Shown: positions 18,364 to 27,236 of the stretch, piece by piece
Position numbering within the stretch: the first letter of the stretch is position 1
How the letters are laid out: each line of letters opens with the position of its first letter
DNA from: Ferrimonas balearica DSM 9799
Lineage (GTDB): Bacteria; Pseudomonadota; Gammaproteobacteria; Enterobacterales; Shewanellaceae
Length of the DNA: 64,000 nt
Direction: 5' to 3'
Assembly (NCBI RefSeq): GCF_000148645.1
Contig: NC_014541.1
Coordinates: forward strand, 496,001 to 560,000
Translations under genes and position numbers: made by a program
Notes under the pieces: model-generated
What the model was told of the DNA's origin: nothing
What the model saw: the letters and a program-made list of their open reading frames with translations, nothing else
Databases searched by the model: none

Positions 18364-18758
18364 TGGGACTCACTCTCGTACCAGTCAGTTCTAAAACTCG
18401 TTCAAAGGGACAGGAGAACGACAAAGCTAGTATTGCAAGTGAATCATTTGGAGCCCCATAGGATGTCAAAGGTGTTTGTTCGCTCAGTTTAACAGCAACT
18501 TATAGAAAGGCCATGCGGATAAGTGCATCAAGAGTGCCTTCTTGCTTGGTTTATGTACCTTTATCAGGACCGCACAGTGACACAGCATCCTTGGTGCAAG
18601 GTGGAAAGGAGCTTAGCATCAGGGCTTTGTGATCAGAGTCGCAAGGCTGGTATACACCTTAACCACTTTTTCTATCTTGTAGCCTTCCCCTGCGCTCTGG
18701 AGCAATGGGTGCTCATTGGGGGAAGGAAAACATACAAAATTGGTAATAGTGGTAAACG
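18364..18758. other. Island intergenic region upstream of ietA
   Basis: About 395 bases, AT-rich, between the terminator of the RepA-like gene and ietA. It presumably holds the ietA promoter (minus strand). The plus-strand frame through it has no ribosome site or recognisable product, and I see no operator palindrome. Confidence 0.35.
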
Positions 18759-18783
18759 CCAAAAGAGCCCGCTTTCGGGCTCT
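18759..18783 (-). terminator. Intrinsic terminator after the RepA-like gene
   Basis: Stem AGAGCCCG/CGGGCTCT with a four-base loop. On the minus strand it is followed by TTTT. It separates the replication/regulation genes from ietAS. Confidence 0.75.
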
Positions 18784-18805
18784 CTACCATTTACACGATA
18801 GCCGC

Positions 18806-20113
18806 TTAGCTTCTGTAAAGGTGTCTAACTATCTTACTTTTTCCCTCTTTCTGAACCAGCCATAGCTCATTATTGAATAGATCAATGACGTTCCTGGCGG
18901 TGCGGCGGGACACGAACTCTTGTTTGTATACAGCATTCACGAGGCTAGTCACCATAACCTCCCCTCCCTCATCCATGAGCACTTCGAGGATCTTGTTGGC
19001 ATCGTCTTGGAGTCGCGCCCTCTTTGCCTGGATAGCGCGTTCACAGTCAGCTTTGGTTTTAAACTCTTTGGCTTTTGTACCCTCAATCATATCGACACTG
19101 TTCATCCGCTCTTGATAGCTGAGTCCATCGCTCTCGTCATACTGAAAAGCCACCTCTTTGACGTTTTCGCCTCGGCGCTTGATGTTCTCAGCCAGTACTG
19201 TCTTCAGCTCTGAGTTGCTCTCATTGGCCGGGTCGATGATGTAGGCCGCGTCGGTATCATCGACTGAATCTGCGACACCGCCGAAAACCAGCTTTCCTGA
19301 TTCGTCACGGTTTTTGTTGCAATGAGCCAAACTGATAACCGTTCCACCTGCCATGGTGAAGCGTCTTAACTCCTCATAAAAAGCTGGAGCATCTTTTTTA
19401 TTCATCACGTCGACAAACTTTTTGAGGGTGTCCAGAACGATGACCTGGTTAGCGGCAGCACCACTAGCGCATGATGCTGCCATAAGCGTTGCCAGATGCT
19501 GGGACTTGAACCCATTTTCACCCAGGACAATAGCGTTGATTCCGCTAGCGTGAAGGATTTTAGCTTTGGTGATTGCCCCTTTACCGCCATCATCGCAGTT
19601 GATGTAAATTACACCTCCACCATCAAGCAGACCTGAGTCGGCATCACGAGCAAGCATGGTTAGTACGATAAGGGTTTTACCCGTATTGGGTGGTGCAAAG
19701 AACACCGTCATTTGTCCCTTAACTACCATTCCGCCAGCGAGCATGACATCGTCACTCATCTGTTGTAGTCGCTCTTCAATCTGACTATCCGTTAATACGA
19801 AGTTCTCAAAAGTCGATGCCTTAGCCTGTGCCTCCTGCCTTAGTTTTTGTAGCTGTTTTTCCACCGCCGCTTTGGTTGTTTTGAGAAAGGGCGTTATTAC
19901 ATGCATCATTTCCGGGTTGTGTCGGTGAACGAAGTTGATGATATGCCCAGTGATCTCACTGTCAGAAGCTCCCTCGGCTTCTTGCGCGTCCTTGTATAGT
20001 TTCACTCCAGCAGTGAACTGAAAAGGATCATCAGTTGTGTAGTCCAAGGCCGCGTTTCTAAAGTGCTCTTTGATGTAGTAGCACTCGCTGTGTGTCTCTA
20101 TTCCACCGATCAT
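18806..20113 (-). CDS. RepA/RecA-like AAA ATPase of the island (AAA_25-type)
   Basis: 435-residue P-loop ATPase of the KaiC/RepA helicase-like class common in satellite phages and integrative elements, probably for element replication. Walker A APPNTGKTL near residue 132; Walker B-like VIVLDTLKKF; HCNKN switch region; C-terminal winged-helix-like part (about 360-430, LVNAVYKQEFVSRRTARNVI). I choose ATG 20113 because it overlaps the upstream stop as ATGA with GGGGCG before it; two earlier in-frame ATGs lie inside the previous gene. A terminator follows. Confidence 0.7.
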   Translation of the reverse strand: MIGGIETHSECYYIKEHFRNAALDYTTDDPFQFTAGVKLYKDAQEAEGASDSEITGHIINFVHRHNPEMMHVITPFLKTTKAAVEKQLQKLRQEAQAKASTFENFVLTDSQIEERLQQMSDDVMLAGGMVVKGQMTVFFAPPNTGKTLIVLTMLARDADSGLLDGGGVIYINCDDGGKGAITKAKILHASGINAIVLGENGFKSQHLATLMAASCASGAAANQVIVLDTLKKFVDVMNKKDAPAFYEELRRFTMAGGTVISLAHCNKNRDESGKLVFGGVADSVDDTDAAYIIDPANESNSELKTVLAENIKRRGENVKEVAFQYDESDGLSYQERMNSVDMIEGTKAKEFKTKADCERAIQAKRARLQDDANKILEVLMDEGGEVMVTSLVNAVYKQEFVSRRTARNVIDLFNNELWLVQKEGKSKIVRHLYRS

Positions 20114-20463
20114 TGATCGCCCCATGCTGCCAACCATTCATCAATGGTCTGTTTGGCCAGTGGGCAGTCGCCACGAGCTAACCGGTATTGGTTCATAAGG
20201 TGGCTTGCTGCGATAGCATCAGCTTGGCCCACTAAAGCCAAAGGCTCATAGCGCCCAATGGAAGTCCGAATGCCTCTGCGTCGAAGAAGGTGGGTGAAGT
20301 GGGCGACATTTCGAGACTTAATTTTGCCCATCAAAGTCCATGCGGAAATACCTCTGGGCCCGGCTTCCAATAGGATTTGGGTTACGTTTTCCAGTTTTGT
20401 AGATTTTCGCGGGACGTTGCTTTTCTCTGCTACCTGGTAGTGCTGCTCAGTATTTTTAGGCAT
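20110..20463 (-). CDS. Hypothetical island protein, possible winged-helix
   Basis: 117 residues, not recognised. An N-terminal basic region precedes a pattern (LLEAGPRGISAWTLMGKI) that resembles a winged-helix or replication-accessory fold. A perfect ribosome site AGGAGGTG is seven bases before ATG 20463. It overlaps the next gene as ATGA and follows the AlpA-type gene closely, so it sits in the regulation/replication operon of the island. Confidence 0.55.
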   Translation of the reverse strand: MPKNTEQHYQVAEKSNVPRKSTKLENVTQILLEAGPRGISAWTLMGKIKSRNVAHFTHLLRRRGIRTSIGRYEPLALVGQADAIAASHLMNQYRLARGDCPLAKQTIDEWLAAWGDQ

Positions 20464-20466
20464 TGA

Positions 20467-20799
20467 TTACACCTCCTGTCTTACTGCTCGATAGCTGGCT
20501 GGGTCTGCCAGCCAAGCTAAGACGTCAGACAGGCGATAGCCGCTGCAACGATGCCCAACACGAATGCGTTGGGGGAAAATGCCTTCTTTCTCCATTTGGA
20601 AGTGACGAGTATTGCTCAAGCTGGTGAGTTGTGTTGCCTCCTTGATGCGGATAAATCGATCTGGATGTCCCGATTCCAAGGCGATTTGACGGTATAGCCT
20701 TAACCTTGCGTCGACTCCCGAAAGAGAGTTATGACTGTGCGTGCCTTTGTTTGAATTGGACTTAGGTACTGGTGAAGTGTGGTGCGTTTGAGTGGTCAT
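20467..20799 (-). CDS. AlpA-family transcriptional regulator
   Basis: 110-residue small regulator. The C-terminal half (FIRIKEATQLTSLSNTRHFQME ... in pieces: RIKEATQLT, LSDVLAWLADP) has the MerR-like winged HTH of AlpA excisionase/regulator proteins from P4-type satellites. It carries a Ser/Thr-rich N-terminal extension of about 30 residues. In such elements AlpA activates integrase or directs excision. First gene of alpA-117aa-RepA-like. Confidence 0.75.
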   Translation of the reverse strand: MTTQTHHTSPVPKSNSNKGTHSHNSLSGVDARLRLYRQIALESGHPDRFIRIKEATQLTSLSNTRHFQMEKEGIFPQRIRVGHRCSGYRLSDVLAWLADPASYRAVRQEV

Positions 20800-20862
20800 A
20801 TCCTGGCCTCATGCATTGAAAGTGAGGCTAGGATATGGGGCTGGTTCACTAGGAAAAATGTC

Positions 20863-20894
20863 GCAACTACTTGTTTCCTGAAGCAAGTAGTTGC
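20863..20894 (-). terminator. 11-base inverted repeat between the integrase operon and alpA
   Basis: Perfect arms GCAACTACTTG (20863-20873) and CAAGTAGTTGC (20884-20894) with a 10-base loop. On the minus strand it follows the 211-residue gene and is trailed by GACATTTTT, so it may be a terminator. Its place just upstream of alpA also allows an operator. Confidence 0.5.
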
Positions 20895-20907
20895 TTCCAA
20901 AGCACCC

Positions 20908-21543
20908 TTACTTTTGTGCTTTGACTGCGGCTTTCAAGATGCTGTTCTGGTGTCGCTCAGTCGGGATTGCCGTTTCCTTTGACAAGGTCTTAGCCAATTC
21001 GCGAAGCCACGATGCTCCCTCTCTTGGCCCAGGCTCGCCGTGAGTCCTTAGCTTTAGTGCTACAGCCTTTTCGAAGGGACCATACTGCTTGGATTGGCCT
21101 CCTTTAGACTTCCCTTCGCGTTCTTTGATGATGGGCTCCAGTTGGTACTCAAGGTTTGCGTGTGCTGTCGATATTCCCAGGCGAAACATCTGCATTGCGA
21201 TGAAGTTTAGATATGAGTCCACCTCGTGGTATTCGTACGAATTTGGGCAATACCTTAGTGCGTCAGGCAGATGCTGTATTAAGTCGTGCTTGAGCATAGT
21301 CGCGTCGTCGCGGACTCCCATAAGCTCATAAACCTGTCGCTGAGTCTCGTCTTTCGTAAGGTCCTCCCCGTCGGTACGCAACGGGATAAGCCTGTTCGCC
21401 TCCGCTACAAGGCGCTCAAGTAAGGCGACACGACTGTCAAATGGATAGAACTGTTCTCGGAGGTCTTTACTTAGCTTGAATGGGTACGGAGGGGCATCCT
21501 TGAATCTGACTAAAAGGTTCGGGTCTACTTTTGTCTTCGTCAT
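20908..21543 (-). CDS. Hypothetical island protein cotranslated with integrase
   Basis: 211 residues, not recognised, charged and soluble, no motif I can name. Its ATG overlaps the integrase stop as ATGA, so it is coupled to integrase. Possible accessory in recombination or copy control, from position only. Confidence 0.55.
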   Translation of the reverse strand: MTKTKVDPNLLVRFKDAPPYPFKLSKDLREQFYPFDSRVALLERLVAEANRLIPLRTDGEDLTKDETQRQVYELMGVRDDATMLKHDLIQHLPDALRYCPNSYEYHEVDSYLNFIAMQMFRLGISTAHANLEYQLEPIIKEREGKSKGGQSKQYGPFEKAVALKLRTHGEPGPREGASWLRELAKTLSKETAIPTERHQNSILKAAVKAQK

Positions 21544-22787
21544 TGTGTATGTTGGAAATCTTTTCGTTCTTCGATGGTTACGACGTTGTCGGTCGAAAGC
21601 TCTCGCAGCTTATTGCCCCACAGCTCTAGCAGGGCTAGCTGCTCATTGAAAAAGTCGTAGTGTAGGTAGTGCGCCCTAGTACCTGCGATGGCGTGCCCCA
21701 CTGTCCGCTCTACGATGTCGTATGGCTGGCCTAACTCCGCTAATCGGCTAACGAAAGTGTCCCGAAGAGCATGAGGGTGAAAGTGCTCTAGCTTCTCTTT
21801 GCCGTCGTCGTTGTGGCACTTCAACATTTGCCGGATCACAGCGTTAACGGAGGTGTTGACCGGAGGCTCATCGCTCTTCTGTTTTGGAAAAACGCACTTC
21901 CAACGTGCAGGCACATACTGTCGCTGGTGCTCAAGGATGCTGACCATGAAGTCGGATAAGGGGAGCTTTCTGGATTTCTTGCTCTTGGTGTATCGTTCTT
22001 CACTAGAGGCAGGAATTGTCCATATCCTGGCTGCCATATCGAACTCTGACCATCGGGCGCTGAGTACCGTGGAGATCCTCTGGCCGCTGGCTAGCGTCAT
22101 GGTAATAGCGTTTTTATATGTCGGACTGGTTCCGGATTTCTCGATGATAGTCAGGAGTTGTCTGATCTCAGCGAACGCCAGGTTGCGATCACGCTTGTTG
22201 CTACTCCCGCCAACATCCTTAGCTCGAAGCCCAAAGATCGCGTCTGAGCGAACCTCTCCTCGGTTGACACCAAAGGTTAGCAGCAGCTTTACGAGAGAGA
22301 ACACACTCTCGCAGGCTCCCGGGGTTTTCTCCAGGGGTCGGAATATCTCAAGTACGTCGGCTTTACCCAGGTTTGCACAGGGGATCTTTCCAATGATTGG
22401 CAGGATGTACTTAACTGCTAGGTATCGAGGTTGCTCAGGTCGCTGTCGCTTACTGATCTTTATCTGGTCAAATTCTTCCCACAGCGCGGTTACGGTATAC
22501 CCCTTACGCTGCGCTTCTAACTTTTCTTGTCTGATGTATTCGCGGGGACTTGTGCCATTTTCCAGCTCACTGGCCAGTTGGACCGTTCTCATCCTGGCCT
22601 GCTTTAGGCTCATTAGTGGGTAACTGCCTAGCGTTAAGGTGTCAGCCTTCCCACCATACCTAAATCGGTAGATCCAGCTCTTCGCGCCACTGGGCCTGAT
22701 ACGGAGGGATAACCCGTTCTGGTCGGCGATGGCAAAGCTTTTGTCCTTGGGCTTTAGGTTCTCTATCTGCTTAGCGTTAAGTGCCAT
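21540..22787 (-). CDS. int: Tyrosine-type site-specific integrase (P4-like)
   Basis: 415-residue recombinase that inserts and excises the island at the accC 3' end. The N-terminal DUF4102-type domain (MALNAKQIENLK ... GLSLRIRPSGAKSWIYRFR) precedes a core domain and catalytic domain with ASGQRIST (first Arg), HPHALRDTF (His-x-x-Arg) and GHAIAGTRAHYLHYD (His and nucleophile Tyr). I choose ATG 22787 (MALNAKQ), as usual for the family; an ATG six codons upstream at 22805 abuts the putative arm sites. Beside attL, as expected. Confidence 0.92.
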   Translation of the reverse strand: MALNAKQIENLKPKDKSFAIADQNGLSLRIRPSGAKSWIYRFRYGGKADTLTLGSYPLMSLKQARMRTVQLASELENGTSPREYIRQEKLEAQRKGYTVTALWEEFDQIKISKRQRPEQPRYLAVKYILPIIGKIPCANLGKADVLEIFRPLEKTPGACESVFSLVKLLLTFGVNRGEVRSDAIFGLRAKDVGGSSNKRDRNLAFAEIRQLLTIIEKSGTSPTYKNAITMTLASGQRISTVLSARWSEFDMAARIWTIPASSEERYTKSKKSRKLPLSDFMVSILEHQRQYVPARWKCVFPKQKSDEPPVNTSVNAVIRQMLKCHNDDGKEKLEHFHPHALRDTFVSRLAELGQPYDIVERTVGHAIAGTRAHYLHYDFFNEQLALLELWGNKLRELSTDNVVTIEERKDFQHTQ

Positions 22788-22805
22788 AACTACTGCCTGC
22801 TGCAT

Positions 22806-22825
22806 TGGGTAACATGATGGGTAAC
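22806..22825. promoter_or_regulatory. Putative integrase arm-type sites, accC-proximal end
   Basis: TGGGTAACAT, four variable bases, GGTAAC: the same composite motif and spacing as at 14611-14630. It lies between the integrase start and the att repeat. Confidence 0.5.
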
Positions 22826-22872
22826 GCAGATTTCATTGCAGGACGGCGTTTCTACGGAAATATATGAGGCCA

Positions 22873-22913
22873 TAAAAAAACCGCAAACCCCTGTCGTGAT
22901 GGGATTTGCGGTC
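22873..22913 (-). terminator. Intrinsic terminator between accC and int
   Basis: On the minus strand ACCGCAAATCCC pairs with GGGGTTTGCGGT and is followed by seven T. It lies inside the island end, so after insertion it replaces the ancestral accBC terminator and insulates int from accBC transcription. Confidence 0.8.
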
Positions 22914-22935
22914 AATGTATCAGGCTCTATGAGAA

Positions 22936-24285
22936 CTAGCTAGATTCTTGATCGAGCTTCTTCTCCAGATAGTGGATGTTGGTGCCACCGTTCTGGAAGT
23001 TCTCGTCGGCCATGATGCGCTGCTGCAGCGGCACGTTGGTTTTGATGCCGTCCACCACCAGCTCGTGCAGCGCGTTGCGCATGCGGGCGATGGCGATGCC
23101 ACGGTTTTCACCGTAGGTGATCAGCTTGCCAATCATGGAGTCGTAGTAGGGCGGTACCCGGTAGCCAGCGTAGATGTGGCTGTCCCAGCGGATGCCCATG
23201 CCACCCGGCGGGTGGAAATGGGTGATGGTACCCGGGGACGGGATGAAGTTTTTCGGGTCTTCCGCGTTGATGCGGCACTCAATGGCGTGACCACGAATCA
23301 CCACCTGCTCCTGACTGATGGAGAGCGGTTGGCCGGCCGCGATACGCAGCTGTTCCTTAATCAGGTCAACGCCGGTCACCATCTCGGTAACGGGGTGCTC
23401 AACCTGGATACGGGTGTTCATCTCGATAAAGTAGAACTCGCCGTTTTCGTACAGGAACTCGAAGGTACCGGCACCACGGTAGCCGATCTCAACACAGGCT
23501 TTGGCACAGCGCTCACCGATGAACTTACGCATCTCTTCGGTGATGCCCGGAGCCGGGGCTTCCTCAACCACTTTCTGGTGGCGACGCTGCATGGAGCAAT
23601 CACGCTCACCCAGGTGGATGGCGCTGCCCTGACCGTCAGCCAGTACCTGCACCTCAATGTGGCGCGGGTTCTCGAGGAATTTCTCCATGTAGACGGTGTC
23701 GTTGCCGAACGCGGCACCGGCTTCCGCCTTGGTCAGCTCGATGGACTTGAGCAGTTCCGCTTCGCTGCGAACCACACGCATGCCGCGACCACCACCGCCA
23801 CCGGCGGCCTTGATGATCACCGGGTAACCGATGCGCTTGGCAATCTGGATGTTACGGGTGTTGTCTTCGGTCAGCGGGCCATCGGAACCCGGTACGCAGG
23901 GCACACCGGCTTTCTTCATGGAGTTGATGGCGGACACCTTGTCGCCCATCAGGCGGATCACATCGGCGGTGGGACCGATAAAGATGAATCCGCTGTTCTC
24001 CACCTGCTCGGCAAAGTCGGCGTTTTCCGCCAGGAAGCCGTAGCCCGGGTGGATGGCGATGGCGTCAGTCACCTCAGCGGCGGCGATGATCGCCGGGATG
24101 TTGAGGTAACTTTCGGTGGCCGGAGCGTTGCCGATGCAGATGGTCTCATCGGCCAGCAGTACGTGCTTCAGCTCGCGGTCGGCGGTGGAGTGCACCGCTA
24201 CGGTTTTGATCCCCAGTTCGCGACAAGCGCGGAGGATGCGCAAGGCAATTTCGCCGCGGTTGGCGATCACCACTTTATCCAACAT
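22936..24285 (-). CDS. accC: Acetyl-CoA carboxylase, biotin carboxylase subunit
   Basis: ATP-dependent carboxylation of biotin on AccB, the first half-reaction of malonyl-CoA synthesis. 449 residues: N-terminal biotin-carboxylase fold ([13 protein letters not shown]), Gly-rich ATP loop [27 protein letters not shown] with metal-binding Glu, [10 protein letters not shown]. The last five residues (DQESS) come from the integrated island; the ancestral ending was DAEG, preserved beyond the distal att. The change is in a poorly conserved tail, so the enzyme should be intact. Lies 11 bases after accB. Confidence 0.97.
   Translation of the reverse strand: MLDKVVIANRGEIALRILRACRELGIKTVAVHSTADRELKHVLLADETICIGNAPATESYLNIPAIIAAAEVTDAIAIHPGYGFLAENADFAEQVENSGFIFIGPTADVIRLMGDKVSAINSMKKAGVPCVPGSDGPLTEDNTRNIQIAKRIGYPVIIKAAGGGGGRGMRVVRSEAELLKSIELTKAEAGAAFGNDTVYMEKFLENPRHIEVQVLADGQGSAIHLGERDCSMQRRHQKVVEEAPAPGITEEMRKFIGERCAKACVEIGYRGAGTFEFLYENGEFYFIEMNTRIQVEHPVTEMVTGVDLIKEQLRIAAGQPLSISQEQVVIRGHAIECRINAEDPKNFIPSPGTITHFHPPGGMGIRWDSHIYAGYRVPPYYDSMIGKLITYGENRGIAIARMRNALHELVVDGIKTNVPLQQRIMADENFQNGGTNIHYLEKKLDQESS
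22952..22969. repeat. att site, accC-proximal copy
   Basis: 18-base direct repeat identical to 14521-14538, encoding the LEKKL part of the AccC C-terminus. Integration leaves accC in frame with a new stop (22936-22938). Confidence 0.9.
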
Positions 24286-24296
24286 GGTGGCCTTCC

Positions 24297-24749
24297 TTAC
24301 TCGATGATGAACAGGGGCTCGTCAAACTCGATGGGATCGCCGTTCTCCGCCAGGATGGCTTTGATCACACCGGCTTTATCCGCTTCGATCTGGTTCATCA
24401 TCTTCATGGCTTCGATGATGCACAGGGTGTCACCGACGTTGACGGTGTCGCCCACTTCAACGAACGGCTTGGCACCCGGAGTCGGGGCGCGGTAGAAGGA
24501 GCCAACCATCGGGGACAGCACCTTGTGGCCAGCCGGCTCTGCGGCTTCAGCCGCCGGGGCAGCCGGGGCAGCGGCCGGAGCGGCAGCCGGAGCAGCCGCA
24601 ACCGGGGCAGGAGCAGCGTAGGTTACCGGCGCCGGAGCGGTGCTGGTGCTGGCGATGCGTACGCTCTCTTCGCCTTCGGTGATCTCCAGTTCGGCGATGC
24701 CGGATTCCTGAACCAGTTCAATCAGTTTTTTAATCTTGCGAATGTCCAT
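24297..24749 (-). CDS. accB: Acetyl-CoA carboxylase biotin carboxyl carrier protein
   Basis: Carries biotin between AccC and AccAD. About 150 residues. N-terminal [13 protein letters not shown] as in E. coli, a flexible Ala/Pro-rich linker (many AAPAA repeats, about residues 45-75), then the biotinyl domain with the biotin-accepting Lys in IEAMKMMN. Start ATG 24749 follows the E. coli N-terminus; the frame extends four codons upstream. Operon accB-accC. Confidence 0.97.
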   Translation of the reverse strand: MDIRKIKKLIELVQESGIAELEITEGEESVRIASTSTAPAPVTYAAPAPVAAAPAAAPAAAPAAPAAEAAEPAGHKVLSPMVGSFYRAPTPGAKPFVEVGDTVNVGDTLCIIEAMKMMNQIEADKAGVIKAILAENGDPIEFDEPLFIIE

Positions 24750-24769
24750 GGTGGCGCTCAATCCTGTTT

Positions 24770-25222
24770 TTATTCAGATGCTTGCCGTTTGAGAAAAGCG
24801 AGGGCGGCGTCCAGGGCATAACGGTAGCCGTCAGCGCCCAGGCCGCAGATCACCCCGATGGCCACGTCAGAAAAGTAGGAGGTGTGACGAAACGACTCCC
24901 GGGCGTGGACGTTGGAAAGGTGAACCTCGATAAAGGGTTTGGCGACGCCGAGCAGGGCATCCCGCAGGGCAACGCTGGTGTGGGTGTAGGCGGCGGGGTT
25001 GATGATGACGAAATCCGCCTCGCTTTGCTGGATGGTGTCGATCAGCACGCCCTCGTGATTACTCTGCACGTGGGACAGCGTCGCGCCTGCCTGCTCCGCT
25101 TGCTGGCGGAGGGCGTCGACAATGGTCTCCAGGGTCTGATGGCCATAGTGGCCAGGCTCACGCTGACCCAGCAGGTTCAGGTTCGGGCCGTTGACCAGCA
25201 GTATCTGGAAATTATTCGACAT
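24770..25222 (-). CDS. aroQ: 3-dehydroquinate dehydratase, type II
   Basis: Third step of the shikimate pathway: 3-dehydroquinate to 3-dehydroshikimate. 150 residues. [12 protein letters not shown] with the catalytic Tyr in the flexible loop (HYGHQTLE), [14 protein letters not shown] and the catalytic His in [20 protein letters not shown] 25222 is preceded by GGGAG. It sits directly upstream of accB, a common gammaproteobacterial arrangement. Confidence 0.97.
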   Translation of the reverse strand: MSNNFQILLVNGPNLNLLGQREPGHYGHQTLETIVDALRQQAEQAGATLSHVQSNHEGVLIDTIQQSEADFVIINPAAYTHTSVALRDALLGVAKPFIEVHLSNVHARESFRHTSYFSDVAIGVICGLGADGYRYALDAALAFLKRQASE

Positions 25223-25389
25223 ATTGCTCCCATCCGCAGCGATATCTCCGGGAAAAGTCGACCATCTGGCGCAATGCCTAAAGTCTGACCAGTAAGTCCC
25301 GGCACCCATGACTTGGAAGGCCATTATAACTACTTAGCCGGATATGGCAGCATAATACTGGTCTAATCTCAGCAAAATCCGACCAGTAG

Positions 25390-25815
25390 TCAGTCGTGCA
25401 TCCCCGGTTTGCTCTGACGCAGCTTTTTGGTCTGTCCCTGCCGTTTTTTGCTGTCGACGCGACGTTTCTGCGAGGCGCGGGTGGGCTTGGTGGCGATCCG
25501 CTTCTTCTGTACCACCATGGCGGCATCAATCATCGCTTTCAGACGTTCCAGCGCATCCTGGCGGTTCATCTCCTGGGAGCGGTACTGCTGCGCTTTGATG
25601 ATGATCTTGCCGCCCGGAGTCAGATTGGGATGGGCGCGGGCGAGGATCCGACTCTTGTAGTGGTCAGGCAGGGCGGTGGAGTGTTTCACGTCGAAGATCA
25701 GCATGATGGCGGTGCTGGTCTTATTGACGTGCTGACCGCCGGGGCCGGAGGCCCGGATCATCTGAAATTCGAGTTCGTTGGCCGGTATCGAGACCCGGCT
25801 GGAGAGGGTAAGCAT
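25390..25815 (-). CDS. arfB: Alternative ribosome-rescue factor ArfB (peptidyl-tRNA hydrolase)
   Basis: Hydrolyses peptidyl-tRNA on ribosomes stalled without a stop codon. 141 residues. GGQ motif in ASGPGGQHVNKTST, and a basic C-terminal tail (KKRQGQTKKLRQSK) that enters the empty mRNA channel. Single gene with no obvious operon partner. Confidence 0.93.
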   Translation of the reverse strand: MLTLSSRVSIPANELEFQMIRASGPGGQHVNKTSTAIMLIFDVKHSTALPDHYKSRILARAHPNLTPGGKIIIKAQQYRSQEMNRQDALERLKAMIDAAMVVQKKRIATKPTRASQKRRVDSKKRQGQTKKLRQSKPGMHD

Positions 25816-25854
25816 GGCGCCATGGTACTCCCAAAGGCGCTGCGATTCACCTGC

Positions 25855-26268
25855 TCAGCGGCTCAGCAGGGCATTCACCGCCTGATTGTAACGGTAGGTC
25901 TGGTAAGGGATGGGTTGCTGCTGACTGGTCAGGCTGAACTCTGGGTCGCGGGCAAAGCGGCGCGCCGCTTCCAGCTCAGTGGGGAGTGTGGCGCTGATGC
26001 GGTAATGCTGGTTGCTGGCATCAAAAACCAGATACAGCGGGGCGGACACCAGCACTTCGTGGAACTCTTTATGGAACAGGTAGGGGTTGGCGTACCGCAG
26101 TGTTACCACCTGACGACCTGAGCCCAGGTTCAGCCGGTTTTGATGGGGGGAGACCGCCTGACCATTGACGGCAGTGGCGTAGAACCCTTCCGGCAGGTGA
26201 AGTTCACCGGCCATTGCCAGGGGGCAGAACAGGGCCATCAGGGGCCAGTAGCGTGCTTTCATAATCAT
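25855..26268 (-). CDS. DUF2057 family periplasmic protein, copy 1
   Basis: 137 residues with a signal peptide (cut near AMAGELHLPEG). Conserved DUF2057 blocks LPEGFYATAVNGQ, QVVTLRYANPY and SAPLYLVFDA. Function unknown for the family (E. coli YccT). Tandem paralogue of the next gene, sharing the first block almost exactly. Confidence 0.75.
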   Translation of the reverse strand: MIMKARYWPLMALFCPLAMAGELHLPEGFYATAVNGQAVSPHQNRLNLGSGRQVVTLRYANPYLFHKEFHEVLVSAPLYLVFDASNQHYRISATLPTELEAARRFARDPEFSLTSQQQPIPYQTYRYNQAVNALLSR

Positions 26269-26319
26269 CCCTCCCTCTGTCCAAGTATATGCCCAACTTT
26301 GGCCGTACGCCGGACAGCA

Positions 26320-26346
26320 AAAAGCGACGCCATGGGCGTCGCTTTT
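26320..26346. terminator. Intrinsic terminator between the two DUF2057 genes
   Basis: AAAAGCGACGCC/GGCGTCGCTTTT with a three-base loop, just after the stop of copy 2 on the minus strand. T runs flank it on both strands. Confidence 0.85.
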
Positions 26347-26368
26347 GGGATCATCGGCAGAGGCAATC

Positions 26369-26755
26369 TTACAGAGACAGTGCCTTGTTGATGGCTTGGC
26401 TTTCGCTGTGCACTTCTACCGGTACGGACTGGCTGCGGCTCACCAGTGCGATGGTGTCGCCAGATTTCTCAATCTGGTAAGTGGCGCCGGTGTCGGCGTT
26501 AAATACCAGGTGCATCGGGGCAGACACTTTGTACTCGTTCAGCTCTTTGCTGATGATGGTGTTCTCTTCGTAGCGGACGGTAACCACCTGCTTGCCGGCA
26601 CCCAGCTGTACGCTGTCGGCGTGGGCGGAGACGGACTGGCCGTTAACGGCGGTGGCGTAGAAGCCTTCCGGCAGTTCCAGCTGACCCGCAGTAGCAGCAG
26701 CAGACAGAACCAGAGAGGTAGCCAGGGTAGTCAGGGTAGTGATGGTGTTGCGCAT
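26369..26755 (-). CDS. DUF2057 family periplasmic protein, copy 2
   Basis: 128 residues. Signal peptide about residues 1-23 (cut near ATAGQLELPEG). Same family blocks as copy 1 (LPEGFYATAVNGQ, QVVTVRYEEN, SAPMHLVFNA). It has its own terminator, so it may be transcribed more strongly than copy 1. Function unknown. Confidence 0.75.
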   Translation of the reverse strand: MRNTITTLTTLATSLVLSAAATAGQLELPEGFYATAVNGQSVSAHADSVQLGAGKQVVTVRYEENTIISKELNEYKVSAPMHLVFNADTGATYQIEKSGDTIALVSRSQSVPVEVHSESQAINKALSL

Positions 26756-27236
26756 AGTGATTCTCCTTCTTAGTTACAGCGCTAGAAGGTTCATCGCTGG
26801 CCGCTGCCTGTCGATGACCCACGCAACCGCTGGGTTTGGCCCTTCCAGTTAGGCCTTTCCCGTGACCTTAAGGTTGTTATCAGGTTGGTCACTGCGGCTG
26901 TGATTCTTTTTTACCACTCTGTAACAGGAAAGTGAACTCGGCAGTGGATATGAGCTGCGGTTTAGGGGGTAATTTAGTGGGATCGTCGGTTTTGGATCAG
27001 TGACATAGTGATCCTGTGTTTTTTTTCTGTTCAATTCCTTAGCGCTTTGGTAGGGGTACTGGGGAAAAAAGATGCAGATCCTCCAAATTTTAACAACCAG
27101 GGTGAATAACTTTGTCCATTCTGGTGGAAAATGCGCCTTGATGCGGGGTAGGGGGTGTTAACAGCGTCAATGGCGCCGCTACACTGTCAACCTGACTGAA
27201 CACTCATGACCGATTTCAGAGCGAGAGCGACACAGG
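26756..27236. other. Divergent intergenic region, DUF2057 / patatin-like gene
   Basis: 480 bases without a credible gene. A good promoter for the rightward gene is present: TTAACA at 27158-27163, 16-base spacer, TACACT at 27180-27185, about 50 bases before ATG 27237. The leftward promoter for DUF2057 copy 2 is not obvious. Confidence 0.5.

Larger units (their letters stand above)
14521..22969. mobile_element. Integrative island in the 3' end of accC
   Basis: About 8.45 kb bounded by an 18-base perfect direct repeat (14521-14538 and 22952-22969) that is part of the accC coding sequence (codons for LEKKLD). The integrase gene lies just inside the accC-proximal end. All genes inside are on the minus strand: integrase, unknown 211-residue gene, AlpA-type regulator, unknown 117-residue gene, RepA-like ATPase, then the IetA/IetS-like pair. 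Base composition is visibly more AT-rich than the flanks. Beyond the distal repeat, the displaced original accC tail reads in frame D-A-E-G-stop (stop at 14508-14510), which confirms the insertion. Confidence 0.92.

Noticed and set aside
18523-18801. A 92-codon plus-strand frame in the island upstream of ietA
   Set aside because: No ribosome site, no recognisable product, and it ends inside the terminator of the opposite-strand gene.
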